Origin: an uncultured Mollicutes bacterium
GTDB lineage: Bacteria > Bacillota_I > Bacilli_A > Acholeplasmatales > Anaeroplasmataceae
DNA: 64,000 nt
Assembly (NCBI GenBank): GCA_900540705.1
Contig: UQGR01000001.1
Coordinates: 1-64,000 of the forward strand
Direction: 5' to 3'
Of this stretch, positions 16,615 to 26,555 are shown piece by piece. The position numbers and the translations under genes are program-made. Positions within the stretch are counted from its first letter, which is position 1; each line of letters begins with the position of its first letter. A model generated the notes under the pieces. That model searched no databases and was not told the DNA's origin. It saw only the letters and a program-made list of their open reading frames with translations.

Positions 16615-18405
16615 CTACTTATCAGAATTTTTATATTGAAGCTCATAAAGATTATAATATAATCCCTTCTTATTTAAAAGCTCCTGATGATTGCCCTGTT
16701 CCATAATTTTTCCCTTATGCAATACAATGATGTTATCTGCATGCTGTACGGTAGAAAGACGATGGGCGACAATCAGCATAGTTCCTACATTCATCATTTT
16801 TTCCAAGGAATCCTGAATTAATACCTCAGTTTCCGTATCTATGTTGGCCGTAGCCTCATCTAGAATCATAATGTTCGGACGATGAAGTATCGTTCTTGCA
16901 AAGGATAAAAGCTGTCGTTCTCCTGAAGAGAAGTTATTTCCTCGTTCTAATACCTCATACTCATAGCCCTTATCTAGCTTCTCAATGAAATGAGAAGCAT
17001 TTACATAACGACAGGCTTCAATTACTTCCTCATTCGTGAAAGCTTCCTCTCGCATCGTGATGTTTGACTTGATGGTTCCACTGAAGAGAAATACATCCTG
17101 CAGCATCTGACCGATATGCTTTCTTAAGCTTTCCAATTTGATATCTCGCACATCTATTCCATCAATCCGAATTGAACCCTTTTGAATTTCATAGTTTCTA
17201 ACAATCAACGCAAGGATGGTCGTTTTCCCTGCCCCTGTAGCTCCAACAAAGGCCACAGTTTGATTGGGAAGAATGGTAAAGCTGATATCCTTTAGAATCC
17301 AGTTTTCATCATTGTAGGCAAACCAAACATGGTCAAATTCTATTTTTCCTTCTATGTGCTCTAACTCAATAGCATCCTCTTTATCTAAAATTTGAGTTTG
17401 CATATCTAAGATTTCAAAGATTCTTTCAGAGGAAGCAAAGGCGGATTGAAGCTGATTGAACTGGTCCGCAAGCTGCTGAATCGGATTAAAAAACTGCCCA
17501 TTATACTGATAGAATTTTACTAAATCCTTAGATAATAGCTTTTCCTCTAAAACCATATAAAAGCCATTATATAAAATTATGATATGGCATAGAACATATA
17601 AAACATAAATTGCAGGTCTAAAGATACCGAAAATTAAAACCTCTTTGATGCTATTCTTCTTGAGCTCTGTATTTTTCACTCTAAATTCTTGGGTTTTCTT
17701 CTGCTCCTGATTAAAAATCTGCGTAATTTTCATTCCACTTAAATTTTCAGAAAGGAAAGCATTCACATTAGATACGGAGCCTCTAACTCTTCGATATTGC
17801 CTTCTAGATACCTTATTAAATAGGATAGTCATTCCTATTAAAAACGGCATTACACATAAAATATATAAGGTTAAAAGGGGAGAAATTATCAGCATCATCA
17901 CCAACACAAACACAATAGTTAGTATATACCGAAATAAATTAACAATCACATTGGTATAAAGCTCATTGACCATATTCACATCAGAAGTAACTCTTGTCAC
18001 TAGCTTACCCACTGGTGTAGCATTAATCTGGGCAATGGCCAAGCCCTCAATTTTAACAAATATTTCTCTTCTGATGTTTAAAACAATTTTTTGACCAGCC
18101 TTTTGTAGCATCATCGTGTTATAAAAGTTTAAAAAGGCTGAAGCAACAATCACTACGGCATAGGAGCCTAACAGCAATAGAGTAAAATTCATTTTATCAC
18201 TATTGCTTCTCGTTTCATCCTGAAGGGCACCAATGAGCTCTCCTTCTAAGAACGCAGGTAAAAGATCGACAACGACCAAAATCGCTGTAAATAGAATGGA
18301 GGCTAGAAAGTACCACTTTACAGGCTTAGCAAACCGCATAAGTCGCTTTAAGATTGCCTTATCCTTATACGTTTTAATGTTTTTATTATCATCAAACTTC
18401 TGCAT
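16615..18405 (-). CDS. ABC exporter half-transporter, catalytic subunit (second pair)
   Basis: A membrane domain (residues 20-320) is followed by an ATPase domain with Walker A GATGAGKTT, signature FSSGERQLL and Walker B IMILDEATA, including the catalytic glutamate. The ATG overlaps the partner's TAA (TAATG), with GGAGG inside the partner's last codons. The canonical/degenerate pairing repeats the arrangement at 10063-13627, but the sequences differ clearly, so this is a second heterodimer and not a recent duplicate. Confidence 0.92.
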   Translation of the reverse strand: MQKFDDNKNIKTYKDKAILKRLMRFAKPVKWYFLASILFTAILVVVDLLPAFLEGELIGALQDETRSNSDKMNFTLLLLGSYAVVIVASAFLNFYNTMMLQKAGQKIVLNIRREIFVKIEGLAIAQINATPVGKLVTRVTSDVNMVNELYTNVIVNLFRYILTIVFVLVMMLIISPLLTLYILCVMPFLIGMTILFNKVSRRQYRRVRGSVSNVNAFLSENLSGMKITQIFNQEQKKTQEFRVKNTELKKNSIKEVLIFGIFRPAIYVLYVLCHIIILYNGFYMVLEEKLLSKDLVKFYQYNGQFFNPIQQLADQFNQLQSAFASSERIFEILDMQTQILDKEDAIELEHIEGKIEFDHVWFAYNDENWILKDISFTILPNQTVAFVGATGAGKTTILALIVRNYEIQKGSIRIDGIDVRDIKLESLRKHIGQMLQDVFLFSGTIKSNITMREEAFTNEEVIEACRYVNASHFIEKLDKGYEYEVLERGNNFSSGERQLLSFARTILHRPNIMILDEATANIDTETEVLIQDSLEKMMNVGTMLIVAHRLSTVQHADNIIVLHKGKIMEQGNHQELLNKKGLYYNLYELQYKNSDK

Positions 18406-20189
18406 TAGGCATCACCTCCATTGATTTCTTCTTCTAAGGATTGAAGATGAACCATCTCCTGATAAAGAGCACAACTCTTTAAGAGCTCTGTATGCGTTCC
18501 TATTCCTACAATCTTACCCTCATCCATTACTGCAATCATATCCAAATTTTTTACTGTAGAAATCCTATGAGCTATCATAATGGTAGTCTTACCCTTTCGT
18601 AAGGACCTTAAATTAGATAAAATTGTTTCCTCTGTCTTTGTATCTACTGCTGAAACAGAATCATCAAAGATTAAAATTGGCGGGTTTTTCACTATCGCTC
18701 TAGCAATGGAAACTCTCTGCTTCTGCCCTCCTGAAAGGGTCACACCACGTTCTCCTAAAATTGTATTATATTTTTCATTGAATTCCACAATATTATTATG
18801 CACATCTGCTAGCTTAGCTGCAGAAACAATCGTTTCTTCATCTAAGGATTCATAGGCAAAGGCGATATTATTAGAGATGGTATCACTGAAAAGGAAGTTA
18901 TCCTGGGGAACGTAGCCAATGCTTTCTCTAACCTTCTTAAAAGGAATATGCATAATATCCTTATCATCTAATAGAATCTGGTTATCTTCTAGATTGTAGG
19001 TACGTAGAAGTAAATCGACAATGGTCGTCTTCCCACACCCCGTTTTTCCGATAATTCCTATCATACACCCCTTTGGAATAGTAAAGGATATGTTAGATAA
19101 AACCTCATTTGAGCCATCAGGATAATGAAAATTTAAGTTTCTAAATTCTATTTTTCCTTCAATCTTATCTATTGGAGTGACATCCTGATCCAAAATTTCA
19201 ATTTTCTCATCTAAAAATTCATCAATTCTTTGTAGAGAGGCCTTGGCCTGAGATCGCATATTGATTAGCTGAGCCACAGCCATAAACGGCCATACTACTG
19301 CATCAAAATAGCCAATGAATTCCCACATTTGACCAACCGTAAATTCTTCTCCCATAAAGCCGTTAATAACGAAATAAGCGCCTCCACCAAATAGCAAGGC
19401 GATAATGGAGGAAATGATAGCTGTTAAAAGCACATTTAACAAGGCAGAATATTTGACAAAATCAATGTTCTTCGCTCTGTTTTCCTCATTAATTTTATCA
19501 AAATGCCTGATTTCATGCACTTCCTTGACAAAAGCCTTCACTACAGCAATTCCACTGAAATTCTCCTGAGCAAAATCAGATAATGCCTCATATGCCTCTT
19601 GTCTTGCCTTAAATTTTTCTTTTAAAATACGGCCTACAATAGCAGATACTACTGCAATTAAAATCATAGGTATAATACTGAAGCAGGATAAAATCCAGTT
19701 ATTTTTAAACATGCGGTATAAGGCAAAGCTTCCTAAAAACACAGCATCAATCGTCATAACAGTTCCACTACCAAAGGATTGTCTTATCACCTGGAGGTCA
19801 TTCGTAAAAAGGGCCATCAATGCTCCTGTTTTATGTCTTTTGTAATAAGCATTAGAAAGCTTTAAGGAATGGCTAAACATATCATCTCTTATATCTGCTT
19901 CCACACGAGCAGCCACTCCAAAAATACAATATCGCCACATAAAACGGCCTACAAACATAATTAAAGCGATGATTCCAAGCTCAAGCATAAATTTATTGAT
20001 TCCCTCAGGATTATGAAAAAGGGATTCTGGGTCATTTTTGGCCGCATCCCCTATGCCATCTAGAATCGAACCACAAATCCTAGGAATCTCGAGCTGAACC
20101 CAGTTTACAGCCAAAAGTGCCAGTAATCCAAATAAAAAAAACAAAAAATATTTTAAATAATATTTATTAATATACTTTCCAAAAATCAT
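18405..20189 (-). CDS. ABC exporter half-transporter, degenerate-site subunit (second pair)
   Basis: About 594 residues with an exporter membrane domain and an ATPase domain. Walker A is GKTGCGKTT, the signature is LSGGQKQRVS, and Walker B is ILIFDDSVSAVD, with aspartate instead of the catalytic glutamate. ATG at 20189 is chosen (AGGGG upstream) over an in-frame TTG at 20213. A TATAAT-like element lies about 65 bases upstream without a clear -35. It heads an operon with the catalytic subunit and the leucine-rich repeat protein. Confidence 0.9.
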   Translation of the reverse strand: MIFGKYINKYYLKYFLFFLFGLLALLAVNWVQLEIPRICGSILDGIGDAAKNDPESLFHNPEGINKFMLELGIIALIMFVGRFMWRYCIFGVAARVEADIRDDMFSHSLKLSNAYYKRHKTGALMALFTNDLQVIRQSFGSGTVMTIDAVFLGSFALYRMFKNNWILSCFSIIPMILIAVVSAIVGRILKEKFKARQEAYEALSDFAQENFSGIAVVKAFVKEVHEIRHFDKINEENRAKNIDFVKYSALLNVLLTAIISSIIALLFGGGAYFVINGFMGEEFTVGQMWEFIGYFDAVVWPFMAVAQLINMRSQAKASLQRIDEFLDEKIEILDQDVTPIDKIEGKIEFRNLNFHYPDGSNEVLSNISFTIPKGCMIGIIGKTGCGKTTIVDLLLRTYNLEDNQILLDDKDIMHIPFKKVRESIGYVPQDNFLFSDTISNNIAFAYESLDEETIVSAAKLADVHNNIVEFNEKYNTILGERGVTLSGGQKQRVSIARAIVKNPPILIFDDSVSAVDTKTEETILSNLRSLRKGKTTIMIAHRISTVKNLDMIAVMDEGKIVGIGTHTELLKSCALYQEMVHLQSLEEEINGGDA

Positions 20190-20292
20190 ATCTACACCCC
20201 TATTCCAAACCAATATACTTCTTCTAGCTATCTGCTAGACTCCCTATCCAATGCATTATATTCTAAATTTTTAAAAATATTAAACTATCCAA

Positions 20293-21162
20293 TTATCCCT
20301 GAACCAGCTTTCTCATATCAAAGGGTAAATCTTTTTGAATTCTCATTTCTTCCCCAGTAATCGGATGAACAAAGCTCATTTGATAGGAATGAAGCATCAC
20401 CCTCTTGGCAAGTTTATGATTACCTCCATAGAGTTCATCTCCTAGTAAGGGATGACCAATGGAAGATAAATGAACGCGGATTTGGTGGGTTCTTCCCGTT
20501 TTTAAAACAACCTTTACCAAGCTATATCCTTTAAATTCCTTTAAAACCTCATAAAAGGTGATAGCCTCTTTCCCAGTTTTGGATACTCTTTTCCGTTGCT
20601 GGTGGTGGCGGTCTTCGCCAATGGGTGCACAAATAGTCCCCTGTTTTGTTTTTAGTTTGCCCTCACATAGACAAAGATAGCTTCTTCTAAGCTCGTGGGT
20701 GGCAATCATTGCACAAAGCTTGGCATGGCTTAGACAGTCCTTCGCAAATAATAGTAATCCCGTTGTTTCTAAATCTAAGCGGTGCGCATATTTTACGCTA
20801 TAAAAAAATCCCTTATTCTGATAATAATAGCTCACAATATTACACATCGTCCCCTGCTTATCCTTAGCATCGGGATGAACTAAAATATGAGCTGGTTTAT
20901 TGACAATTAAAAGATAATCATCCTCATATACAATATCCAGCTTTTTCTTATCCGGAAGAAAATCAATCGTCTCTTCTACATCTATCATTAGCATATCTCC
21001 CTCTAGAAGTACTCTAGAAGGTGTAACAATCTGCCCACCAATGGTAATGGCTTTTGTATGAAAAAGAAATGCAATTTTATCCTTACCTAAAGAACAGGAC
21101 TTCAAATAGTCTAGAACTGTAAGACCTTTAGAGGTCTTCGTTATTTTATAGGAGGTCTTCAT
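20293..21162 (-). CDS. RluA-family pseudouridine synthase
   Basis: This enzyme isomerises specific uridines in rRNA or tRNA. A short S4-like RNA-binding segment (residues 10-65) precedes the catalytic domain. HRLDLETTGLLLFAK near residue 130 contains the catalytic aspartate, and KTGRTHQIRVHL near 220 is also diagnostic. Which RNA position is modified (RluD, RluC or YhcT type) cannot be told. I start at the ATG at 21162, with GAGGT upstream. It overlaps the metallophosphoesterase gene by 17 bases. Confidence 0.92.
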   Translation of the reverse strand: MKTSYKITKTSKGLTVLDYLKSCSLGKDKIAFLFHTKAITIGGQIVTPSRVLLEGDMLMIDVEETIDFLPDKKKLDIVYEDDYLLIVNKPAHILVHPDAKDKQGTMCNIVSYYYQNKGFFYSVKYAHRLDLETTGLLLFAKDCLSHAKLCAMIATHELRRSYLCLCEGKLKTKQGTICAPIGEDRHHQQRKRVSKTGKEAITFYEVLKEFKGYSLVKVVLKTGRTHQIRVHLSSIGHPLLGDELYGGNHKLAKRVMLHSYQMSFVHPITGEEMRIQKDLPFDMRKLVQG

Positions 21163-22267
21163 GGAGATACCTCGTTTCAATTAGGCCAATAACTCCCTCA
21201 TGCTTAATGAGACTATATGGCATAGCCCTTTTAATTATAGAAATCTGATCTCCTTTTTTGAGATTTAAAAAAGTATTAGACCCTTCATAGCAATACTGCT
21301 TTCCTTCAATTTCAAAGACGAAATCCTGATGGACCCATAATCTATCCTCACTATTCTTTAGCTGAACTAGATAAAAATCTAAATCTCTAGTCATAATATC
21401 TACCTCATTTTTACCAAATCGCATCGTAAAGGAGTTTTTAGGCTGGGGATGAAGCACATCCTCTTTCATCTCATATTTTGGGTAATGATCCAATGCGATA
21501 AAGGAGAAGGCTGTAGAATGGATATCCTCTAAAATGACGACATTTAGCTGACCACCCTTGACTAAATTATTGCCTCCGTCTAAACAGATAATATTTTTTC
21601 TGGAGTCAAAAATCGGATTGACACAAGCGATATCAGACCGATAATTTCTGGTAGGATTATGTCCAACAATCATAGTTTTTGGCTGGATACCACTCACCTC
21701 TAAAAAGCGGTCAAATTTCAATACCTCTAAGGAATGTTTAGGGATTTGCTGAATATCTAAAATCCCTCCATGAACTAAGACAAGTCTGTCATTTAAAAAA
21801 ATCACATCCGGAAGCTTATCTATAAATTCAAAATATTGGGGATACTCCATATAAGCTCTTTGTATAAATCCATCAATATCCATATCCTTAGAAAGGGATA
21901 CCTTCATCCGTTCTGCTAAATCATTGATGATGGACTTCTGCTTATCTAACGCGAAATATAAAAATCTTTCTTTATCTAAGGGTGGCAATATAAAGCGAAA
22001 TACCTCATCACAGTTTCCTGCCATAAAAAAGACATTCTCTTTTTTAGAGAGTTCAAGGATATAATCTAGCATAGCAATATTATCTAGATAGTCTCCCTTT
22101 TCAATCATATCACCTACGACAAATAAATAGTCCTGGTCTGAAAAATTTATCTCTTTAAGAGCCTGTTGGAAAAGACGGATATCCCCATGGATGTCACTCA
22201 TAAATAAAAGACGACGCTTTTCTTCAATTGTTAAATACTGAATTTTTGTATATTTTTCCTTATTCAT
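21146..22267 (-). CDS. Calcineurin-like metallophosphoesterase with C-terminal extension
   Basis: The first 230 residues carry the dimetal phosphoesterase motifs: SDIHGD (24-29), VVGDMIEKGD (50-59), GNCDE where most members have GNHE or GNHD, VHGG near 190 and GHNP near 225. About 120 further residues are predicted as beta-rich, with KKGDQISI near the end, and are not recognised. The substrate is unknown. It overlaps queH upstream and rluA downstream, so the three are cotranslated. Confidence 0.85.
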   Translation of the reverse strand: MNKEKYTKIQYLTIEEKRRLLFMSDIHGDIRLFQQALKEINFSDQDYLFVVGDMIEKGDYLDNIAMLDYILELSKKENVFFMAGNCDEVFRFILPPLDKERFLYFALDKQKSIINDLAERMKVSLSKDMDIDGFIQRAYMEYPQYFEFIDKLPDVIFLNDRLVLVHGGILDIQQIPKHSLEVLKFDRFLEVSGIQPKTMIVGHNPTRNYRSDIACVNPIFDSRKNIICLDGGNNLVKGGQLNVVILEDIHSTAFSFIALDHYPKYEMKEDVLHPQPKNSFTMRFGKNEVDIMTRDLDFYLVQLKNSEDRLWVHQDFVFEIEGKQYCYEGSNTFLNLKKGDQISIIKRAMPYSLIKHEGVIGLIETRYLHEDLL

Positions 22268-22871
22268 GGGCTTCCTCCTTCCGCTCTTTTAAGGAATACC
22301 GGCAGCCACAATAATCCTGGCGGTATAGCCCATATTCCTTAGATAAAGCAATGGAATGCTTATAGCCTTCCTCCTTCTTAAAATCAGAATAGAGAAAAGA
22401 AACGCCATATTTCTCTTCAAGCAGAGTACCAAGCTCATTGATCCACTGGCTATTCTTATAGGGTGAAATAGAAAGCGTCGTTGTAAAATAATCAAATCCT
22501 AGCGCTTTGGCCTTTTGAGCAGTCTTTTCCAGTCTCAGCCTATAGCATTCGTAACAGCGCTCACTTCTTTCTCCTAGCTTTTCTAAGCCAAGAACTGCCT
22601 TATCATAGGCTGTACTATCATACGCATCAAATAAAACATCAATGGATGAATCTATTTTTTTACAAAATTCAATTTCTTCCGTTAGTCTTTTTTGATATTC
22701 CTCAAAAGGATAAATATTATCATTAGAATAATAAATGGTGATATCAAAGTAGTCCTTTAATAATAATAAAACGTGAGAGGAGCATGGTGCACAGCAACTG
22801 TGTAATAAAAGGCTATATCTTTGAGGCAAGTCACTAAGATATTGCTTGAATTCCTTATAGCTTTTTAGCAT
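22260..22871 (-). CDS. queH: Epoxyqueuosine reductase QueH
   Basis: QueH performs the last step of queuosine synthesis in tRNA, replacing QueG in many Firmicutes. The protein shows the adjacent cysteine pair and downstream cysteine CC-x-x-C (near 26-30), then the second cluster ERCYECYRLRLEKTA near 100 and the C-terminal YCGC, all typical of this iron-sulfur family. At 203 residues it is of usual length. ATG at 22871 with AGGAG nine bases upstream is preferred over GTG at 22877. It is the first gene of its operon. Confidence 0.93.
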   Translation of the reverse strand: MLKSYKEFKQYLSDLPQRYSLLLHSCCAPCSSHVLLLLKDYFDITIYYSNDNIYPFEEYQKRLTEEIEFCKKIDSSIDVLFDAYDSTAYDKAVLGLEKLGERSERCYECYRLRLEKTAQKAKALGFDYFTTTLSISPYKNSQWINELGTLLEEKYGVSFLYSDFKKEEGYKHSIALSKEYGLYRQDYCGCRYSLKERKEEAHE

Positions 22872-22904
22872 ATCCACCAGCTCCTTCTAACAAAATTCTT
22901 TATT

Positions 22905-22933
22905 ATTATATAATAAAACTCTTATTTAAACAA
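22905..22933 (-). promoter_or_regulatory. Promoter of queH operon
   Basis: On the minus strand TTGTTT (22928-22933) is separated by 17 bases from TATAAT (22905-22910), giving a leader of roughly 30 bases. Confidence 0.75.
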
Positions 22934-23005
22934 TAAAATTATAAAATTGCAACAAAACCTAAACTATTTCATCTAGATTTAATGGTATGTTATGGGCTGC
23001 ATAAA

Positions 23006-23048
23006 AAGAAAAAAGACGTGGCAGCAATACTAGACTGAACTCACGTCT
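23006..23048 (-). terminator. Terminator after GH4 gene
   Basis: On the minus strand AGACGTG/CACGTCT (23014-23048) pairs over 7 bp with a 21-base loop and is followed by TTTTTTC. The large loop is less usual, but position and T-run fit termination of the GH4 operon. Confidence 0.75.
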
Positions 23049-23073
23049 AAGGGATTAAATTATTTTCCTGCTA

Positions 23074-24471
23074 TTAGTCCTTTAAAAACTCATCTAAGGT
23101 TGGATAAAAGTCTTCTAGATAGGTCCTTGTATTTTTTATCATTTCCTTAAAGAGGCTGCGGCCTTCTTCTAATGTCAATGTACTACATAGAGCCTGATTC
23201 ATGAAACAGGCAAAAATTTTTTCAAAGTCTCTTTGCTTGATTCCCTCATAGAGGGTATCAATGTTGTTTGCGGCCTTATAAACCATATGTAAGACCGCTA
23301 GAGGTAAAGGCTTTGAAACAACAGGTTTAACCTGGTTGTTCGTAAAGATACAATTCGTTTCTACAATACTTCCCATAGGAAGCTGTGGACACTGTCCTGT
23401 ATTAGGTAAATTTACGTTGGATATCACCTGCTTGTGACCTAAGATAGCCTTCATCAAATCTGTCGCTTCCTCACCAGAGGGCATGAGCTCAAATTCCTTT
23501 TTTCCTTCGGCTAGAAGAATAGACTCTTCTATCCTTTCTTTCATTTGGGCAACTCTAAAATCCACCGTGGTCAGATTATATTTCCAACGCTTCACACATT
23601 CTGGATCTTTTAAATACCAGTGAGGGTTGACAAATTCAACGAGATGACGATCTCCAGCTGCCGCTAAAGCTCCATAGCGGGCAAAAAGATTCATCTTCAC
23701 CTTGTTTCCATAGGCAAAGCAATCCTTCCTAAAGGCAAAACGATCCCCATATTCATAGTAGCCATCTGCATAGTATTTATCCATAAAGCTTGGAAGTAAG
23801 GACAATAAATCTATATCTTTATAGCGTGCCTCTGTCATCCAGGTAAAATGATTTACGCCACAAGCATCGGTATAAATATCCTTACGAGTCGCCTGGATGT
23901 TCTTTTCCTTTTCCAACACAAGACATAAAAATGCCTGGGTATGAAAAACCTCATGACAACAGCCAAAGGCCTTGATTTCTGGAAATACATCATATAAGGT
24001 TTTCACACAAATGCTCATAGGGTTTGTAAAATTAATTACCCAAGCCTTAGGACAAATCTGCTGAATCTTTCTGGCAAATTCTTCATAGATAGGTACAGTT
24101 CGCATCGCTCTAAGTACTCCACCTGGACCAGCAGTATCTCCAACCGATTGATATATTCCATAAGCCTCTGGAGCATGAACATCACTTCTCATTTCCTCAA
24201 AGGTTCCTGGAAGAATGGAGATGACAACAAAGGTGGCATCCTTTAAGGTAGCCTCTAGAGTATCATAAACAACGTATTCAAATTTAGAGTGAGTTGCTGG
24301 ATTTTGATTGATTCTATTTCCGATTTTTTGATTGCGGAGGGCAGCCTCCCTATCAATGTCATATAGACCTATCTCTCCTGTCAAACCATCCGATAAAGCC
24401 AAATCCGTCATAAAGGTTCTAGCCCACTGCTTAGAACCACCCCCAAGATAAGCAATTTTAATATTTTTCAT
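23074..24471 (-). CDS. Glycoside hydrolase family 4 (alpha-glycosidase type)
   Basis: GH4 enzymes cleave glycosides through an NAD- and metal-dependent redox mechanism. IAYLGGGSKQWA at the N-terminus is the NAD-binding loop. NFTNPMSI near 145, GCCHEVFH near 170 (metal ligands C and H) and GVNHFTW near 200 are family signatures. The spacing resembles the alpha-glucosidase/alpha-galactosidase (MelA/AglA) side of the family more than the 6-phospho-beta-glucosidases. The exact sugar is unknown. No sugar transporter is next to it. It overlaps the GNAT gene by 14 bases. Confidence 0.92.
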   Translation of the reverse strand: MKNIKIAYLGGGSKQWARTFMTDLALSDGLTGEIGLYDIDREAALRNQKIGNRINQNPATHSKFEYVVYDTLEATLKDATFVVISILPGTFEEMRSDVHAPEAYGIYQSVGDTAGPGGVLRAMRTVPIYEEFARKIQQICPKAWVINFTNPMSICVKTLYDVFPEIKAFGCCHEVFHTQAFLCLVLEKEKNIQATRKDIYTDACGVNHFTWMTEARYKDIDLLSLLPSFMDKYYADGYYEYGDRFAFRKDCFAYGNKVKMNLFARYGALAAAGDRHLVEFVNPHWYLKDPECVKRWKYNLTTVDFRVAQMKERIEESILLAEGKKEFELMPSGEEATDLMKAILGHKQVISNVNLPNTGQCPQLPMGSIVETNCIFTNNQVKPVVSKPLPLAVLHMVYKAANNIDTLYEGIKQRDFEKIFACFMNQALCSTLTLEEGRSLFKEMIKNTRTYLEDFYPTLDEFLKD

Positions 24472-25027
24472 GGAAATACTCCTCTTTTCTTAAAATGTTC
24501 ATTTTCGCTTCATAGGTTCCCACCTTTGAGGTTGAGGCAAAATTCTTATAATACTGAAAGCCACATTTTTCCTGAACACGTTTACTCTGCTCATTAAAGG
24601 AATAATAGCTACAGGAGATAAAATCTAAGCCTACTTCCTCAAAAAGATAGGATATTACAGCCTTTAGAGCCTCAGGCACTAAGCCTTTTCCCCAGTATTC
24701 CTTTGAGAGTACATACCCAATTTCTCTGCCCTTTAGCTCACTGAATTCCTTTAGTAATTCCTCATCATATTTTTCTATTCCTAAGGAACCAATTACCCTT
24801 TGATTTTCCTTATAAACTAAGGCAAAGGTCTTCTTATGCTTTATAAAAATGTCTAAAATTTGCTTGGAGGTTTCTATCGTTTCATGGTGGGGCCAGCCTG
24901 CTCGCTCTCCTACCCCTGGTACACTAGCATAGGTATAAAAATCCTCTAAGTCACTTTCTATAAATGGTCTTAAAAGGAGACGTTTAGTCTCTATTACTTT
25001 AGAAGAAATATCTATTTTTTCATTCAC
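24458..25027 (-). CDS. GNAT acetyltransferase, RimJ/RimL type
   Basis: About 190 residues. ETKRLLLRPFIESDLEDFY at the N-terminus is the classic RimL-type opening. IGYVLSKEYWGKGLVPEAL near 105-123 forms the acetyl-CoA-binding region, and SKRVQEKCGF near 155 is the second conserved block. The GTG at 25027, with AGGTGA just before it, is the better start; a GTG at 25036 is possible. It sits between a flavoprotein and the GH4 gene with overlaps on both sides. The substrate is unknown. Confidence 0.88.
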   Translation of the reverse strand: MNEKIDISSKVIETKRLLLRPFIESDLEDFYTYASVPGVGERAGWPHHETIETSKQILDIFIKHKKTFALVYKENQRVIGSLGIEKYDEELLKEFSELKGREIGYVLSKEYWGKGLVPEALKAVISYLFEEVGLDFISCSYYSFNEQSKRVQEKCGFQYYKNFASTSKVGTYEAKMNILRKEEYFHEKY

Positions 25028-26555
25028 TTGTTTCACCTACAATCTTCATAGCAGTCAATAGGCCATCTAGAGCCGCACTGACAATTCCTCCAGCATAGCC
25101 TGCCCCCTCTCCAATTGGATAAATAAATGGATTACTGGAGACTCTTTGTTCATTTCTCAATATTCTTACGGGAGAGGAGCTTCTAGATTCAATACCTATC
25201 AATATAGCATCCGGATCATAAAATCCATGGAGCTTTTGATCAAAATTTAATATACCTGCCTTTATGCCCTGAACTACAAAATCAGGAAGACATCGTCTTA
25301 AATCAGACATGAGGATTCCATGAGGGTAAGAGGAATGTACACTTCGCTCTTCTGCTGCAATTTTATCTTCTAAGAATTCCTTCATTAAATTAGCAGGTGC
25401 TCGATAATCCTTAGCAATCTCAAATGCGAGCCGTTCATATTTTTCTTGATAGGCAAGTCCATCTAAAACACCTGTCCCATAATCCTTTGGTTTGACATCT
25501 ACTAAAATGGCACTATTGGAGTTTTCTCCCTCACGTGCTTGATTGCTCATCCCATTTGTAACAATGGAATTTTCACTAGAAGCTGAGGCAATCACATAGC
25601 CACCTGGGCACATACAAAAGGTATATACTCCCCGGTCTTCTAGATGGCAGGATAGTTTATAATAGGCTCTAGGTAAAAATTTAGCATACCGTCCATATTG
25701 AGCTCGATCCATCTTGCTGGCTAGATGCTCAACACGTACGCCCATAGAAAACGCCTTAGGCTCCATCGCAAGCTGCATATCTTGGTATAGATGCCGAATG
25801 GTATCTCGTGCAGAATGACCTAAGCCTAATAATAAATGTTTGGTCTTAAACACATAATTCCTTGCAAAAACACAAATCTGGTCATCCTCTTCCTTTGCAT
25901 CCTCAAAGGTTGTGTTAAAATAAAATCTTCCGCCCAAGCATTCTATTTCAGTTCGAATATTTTTAACGACTTCTCTTAAGACATCTGTACCAATATGGGG
26001 CATACTATCATAGAGAATATCCTCCTTCGCACCATGCTTATAAAACTCCTCAAAGATAAATCGTACATAAGGGTTCTTCACATTCGTAGTCAGCTTGCCA
26101 TCTGAAAAGGCCCCAGCGCCTCCCTCTCCAAATTGCACATTGCTGTTGGGCTCTATCACCTTAGTTTTTAAAAATTTTTCTACCTCCTGAACTCTTTGTT
26201 CAATTCGGCTACCACGCTCTATGATGATTGGGTTTGCCTTACATCTTGCTAGATAAAGTGCTGCAAACATTCCTGCAGGACCAAAGCCTACAATCACAGG
26301 GGCAACACCTTTCCATATTGGATAGTCTATGGACACTTTTTCCTTGTGGTAGGGTTCTATTCCTCTTCCCTTAGGCTTTTCCTTTGTATCCACTAATAGC
26401 TGGTAGACTAAGCATACCTCTTGTTTATTTCTCGCATCTATCGATTTAGATAAAATTTGATAAGAGAAGCTTTTCAGATGATACTTTTTGGCAATGCACT
26501 CATTTAAGGAAAAAGCTTTATCTGCTTGAACCCGAAGATTTATTTGATATTGCAT
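25020..26555 (-). CDS. FAD-dependent oxidoreductase (COG2509 type)
   Basis: About 511 residues. VIVGFGPAGMFAALYLA near residue 89 is a Rossmann FAD-binding motif preceded by an N-terminal alpha/beta domain. QFGEGGAGAFSDGKL near 145 and PIGEGAGYAGGI near the C-terminus are typical of this widespread but poorly understood flavoprotein family. The ATG at 26555 has GGAG seven bases upstream. It overlaps the next flavoprotein gene, so the two are translationally linked, which suggests related redox work. Confidence 0.9.
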   Translation of the reverse strand: MQYQINLRVQADKAFSLNECIAKKYHLKSFSYQILSKSIDARNKQEVCLVYQLLVDTKEKPKGRGIEPYHKEKVSIDYPIWKGVAPVIVGFGPAGMFAALYLARCKANPIIIERGSRIEQRVQEVEKFLKTKVIEPNSNVQFGEGGAGAFSDGKLTTNVKNPYVRFIFEEFYKHGAKEDILYDSMPHIGTDVLREVVKNIRTEIECLGGRFYFNTTFEDAKEEDDQICVFARNYVFKTKHLLLGLGHSARDTIRHLYQDMQLAMEPKAFSMGVRVEHLASKMDRAQYGRYAKFLPRAYYKLSCHLEDRGVYTFCMCPGGYVIASASSENSIVTNGMSNQAREGENSNSAILVDVKPKDYGTGVLDGLAYQEKYERLAFEIAKDYRAPANLMKEFLEDKIAAEERSVHSSYPHGILMSDLRRCLPDFVVQGIKAGILNFDQKLHGFYDPDAILIGIESRSSSPVRILRNEQRVSSNPFIYPIGEGAGYAGGIVSAALDGLLTAMKIVGETSE

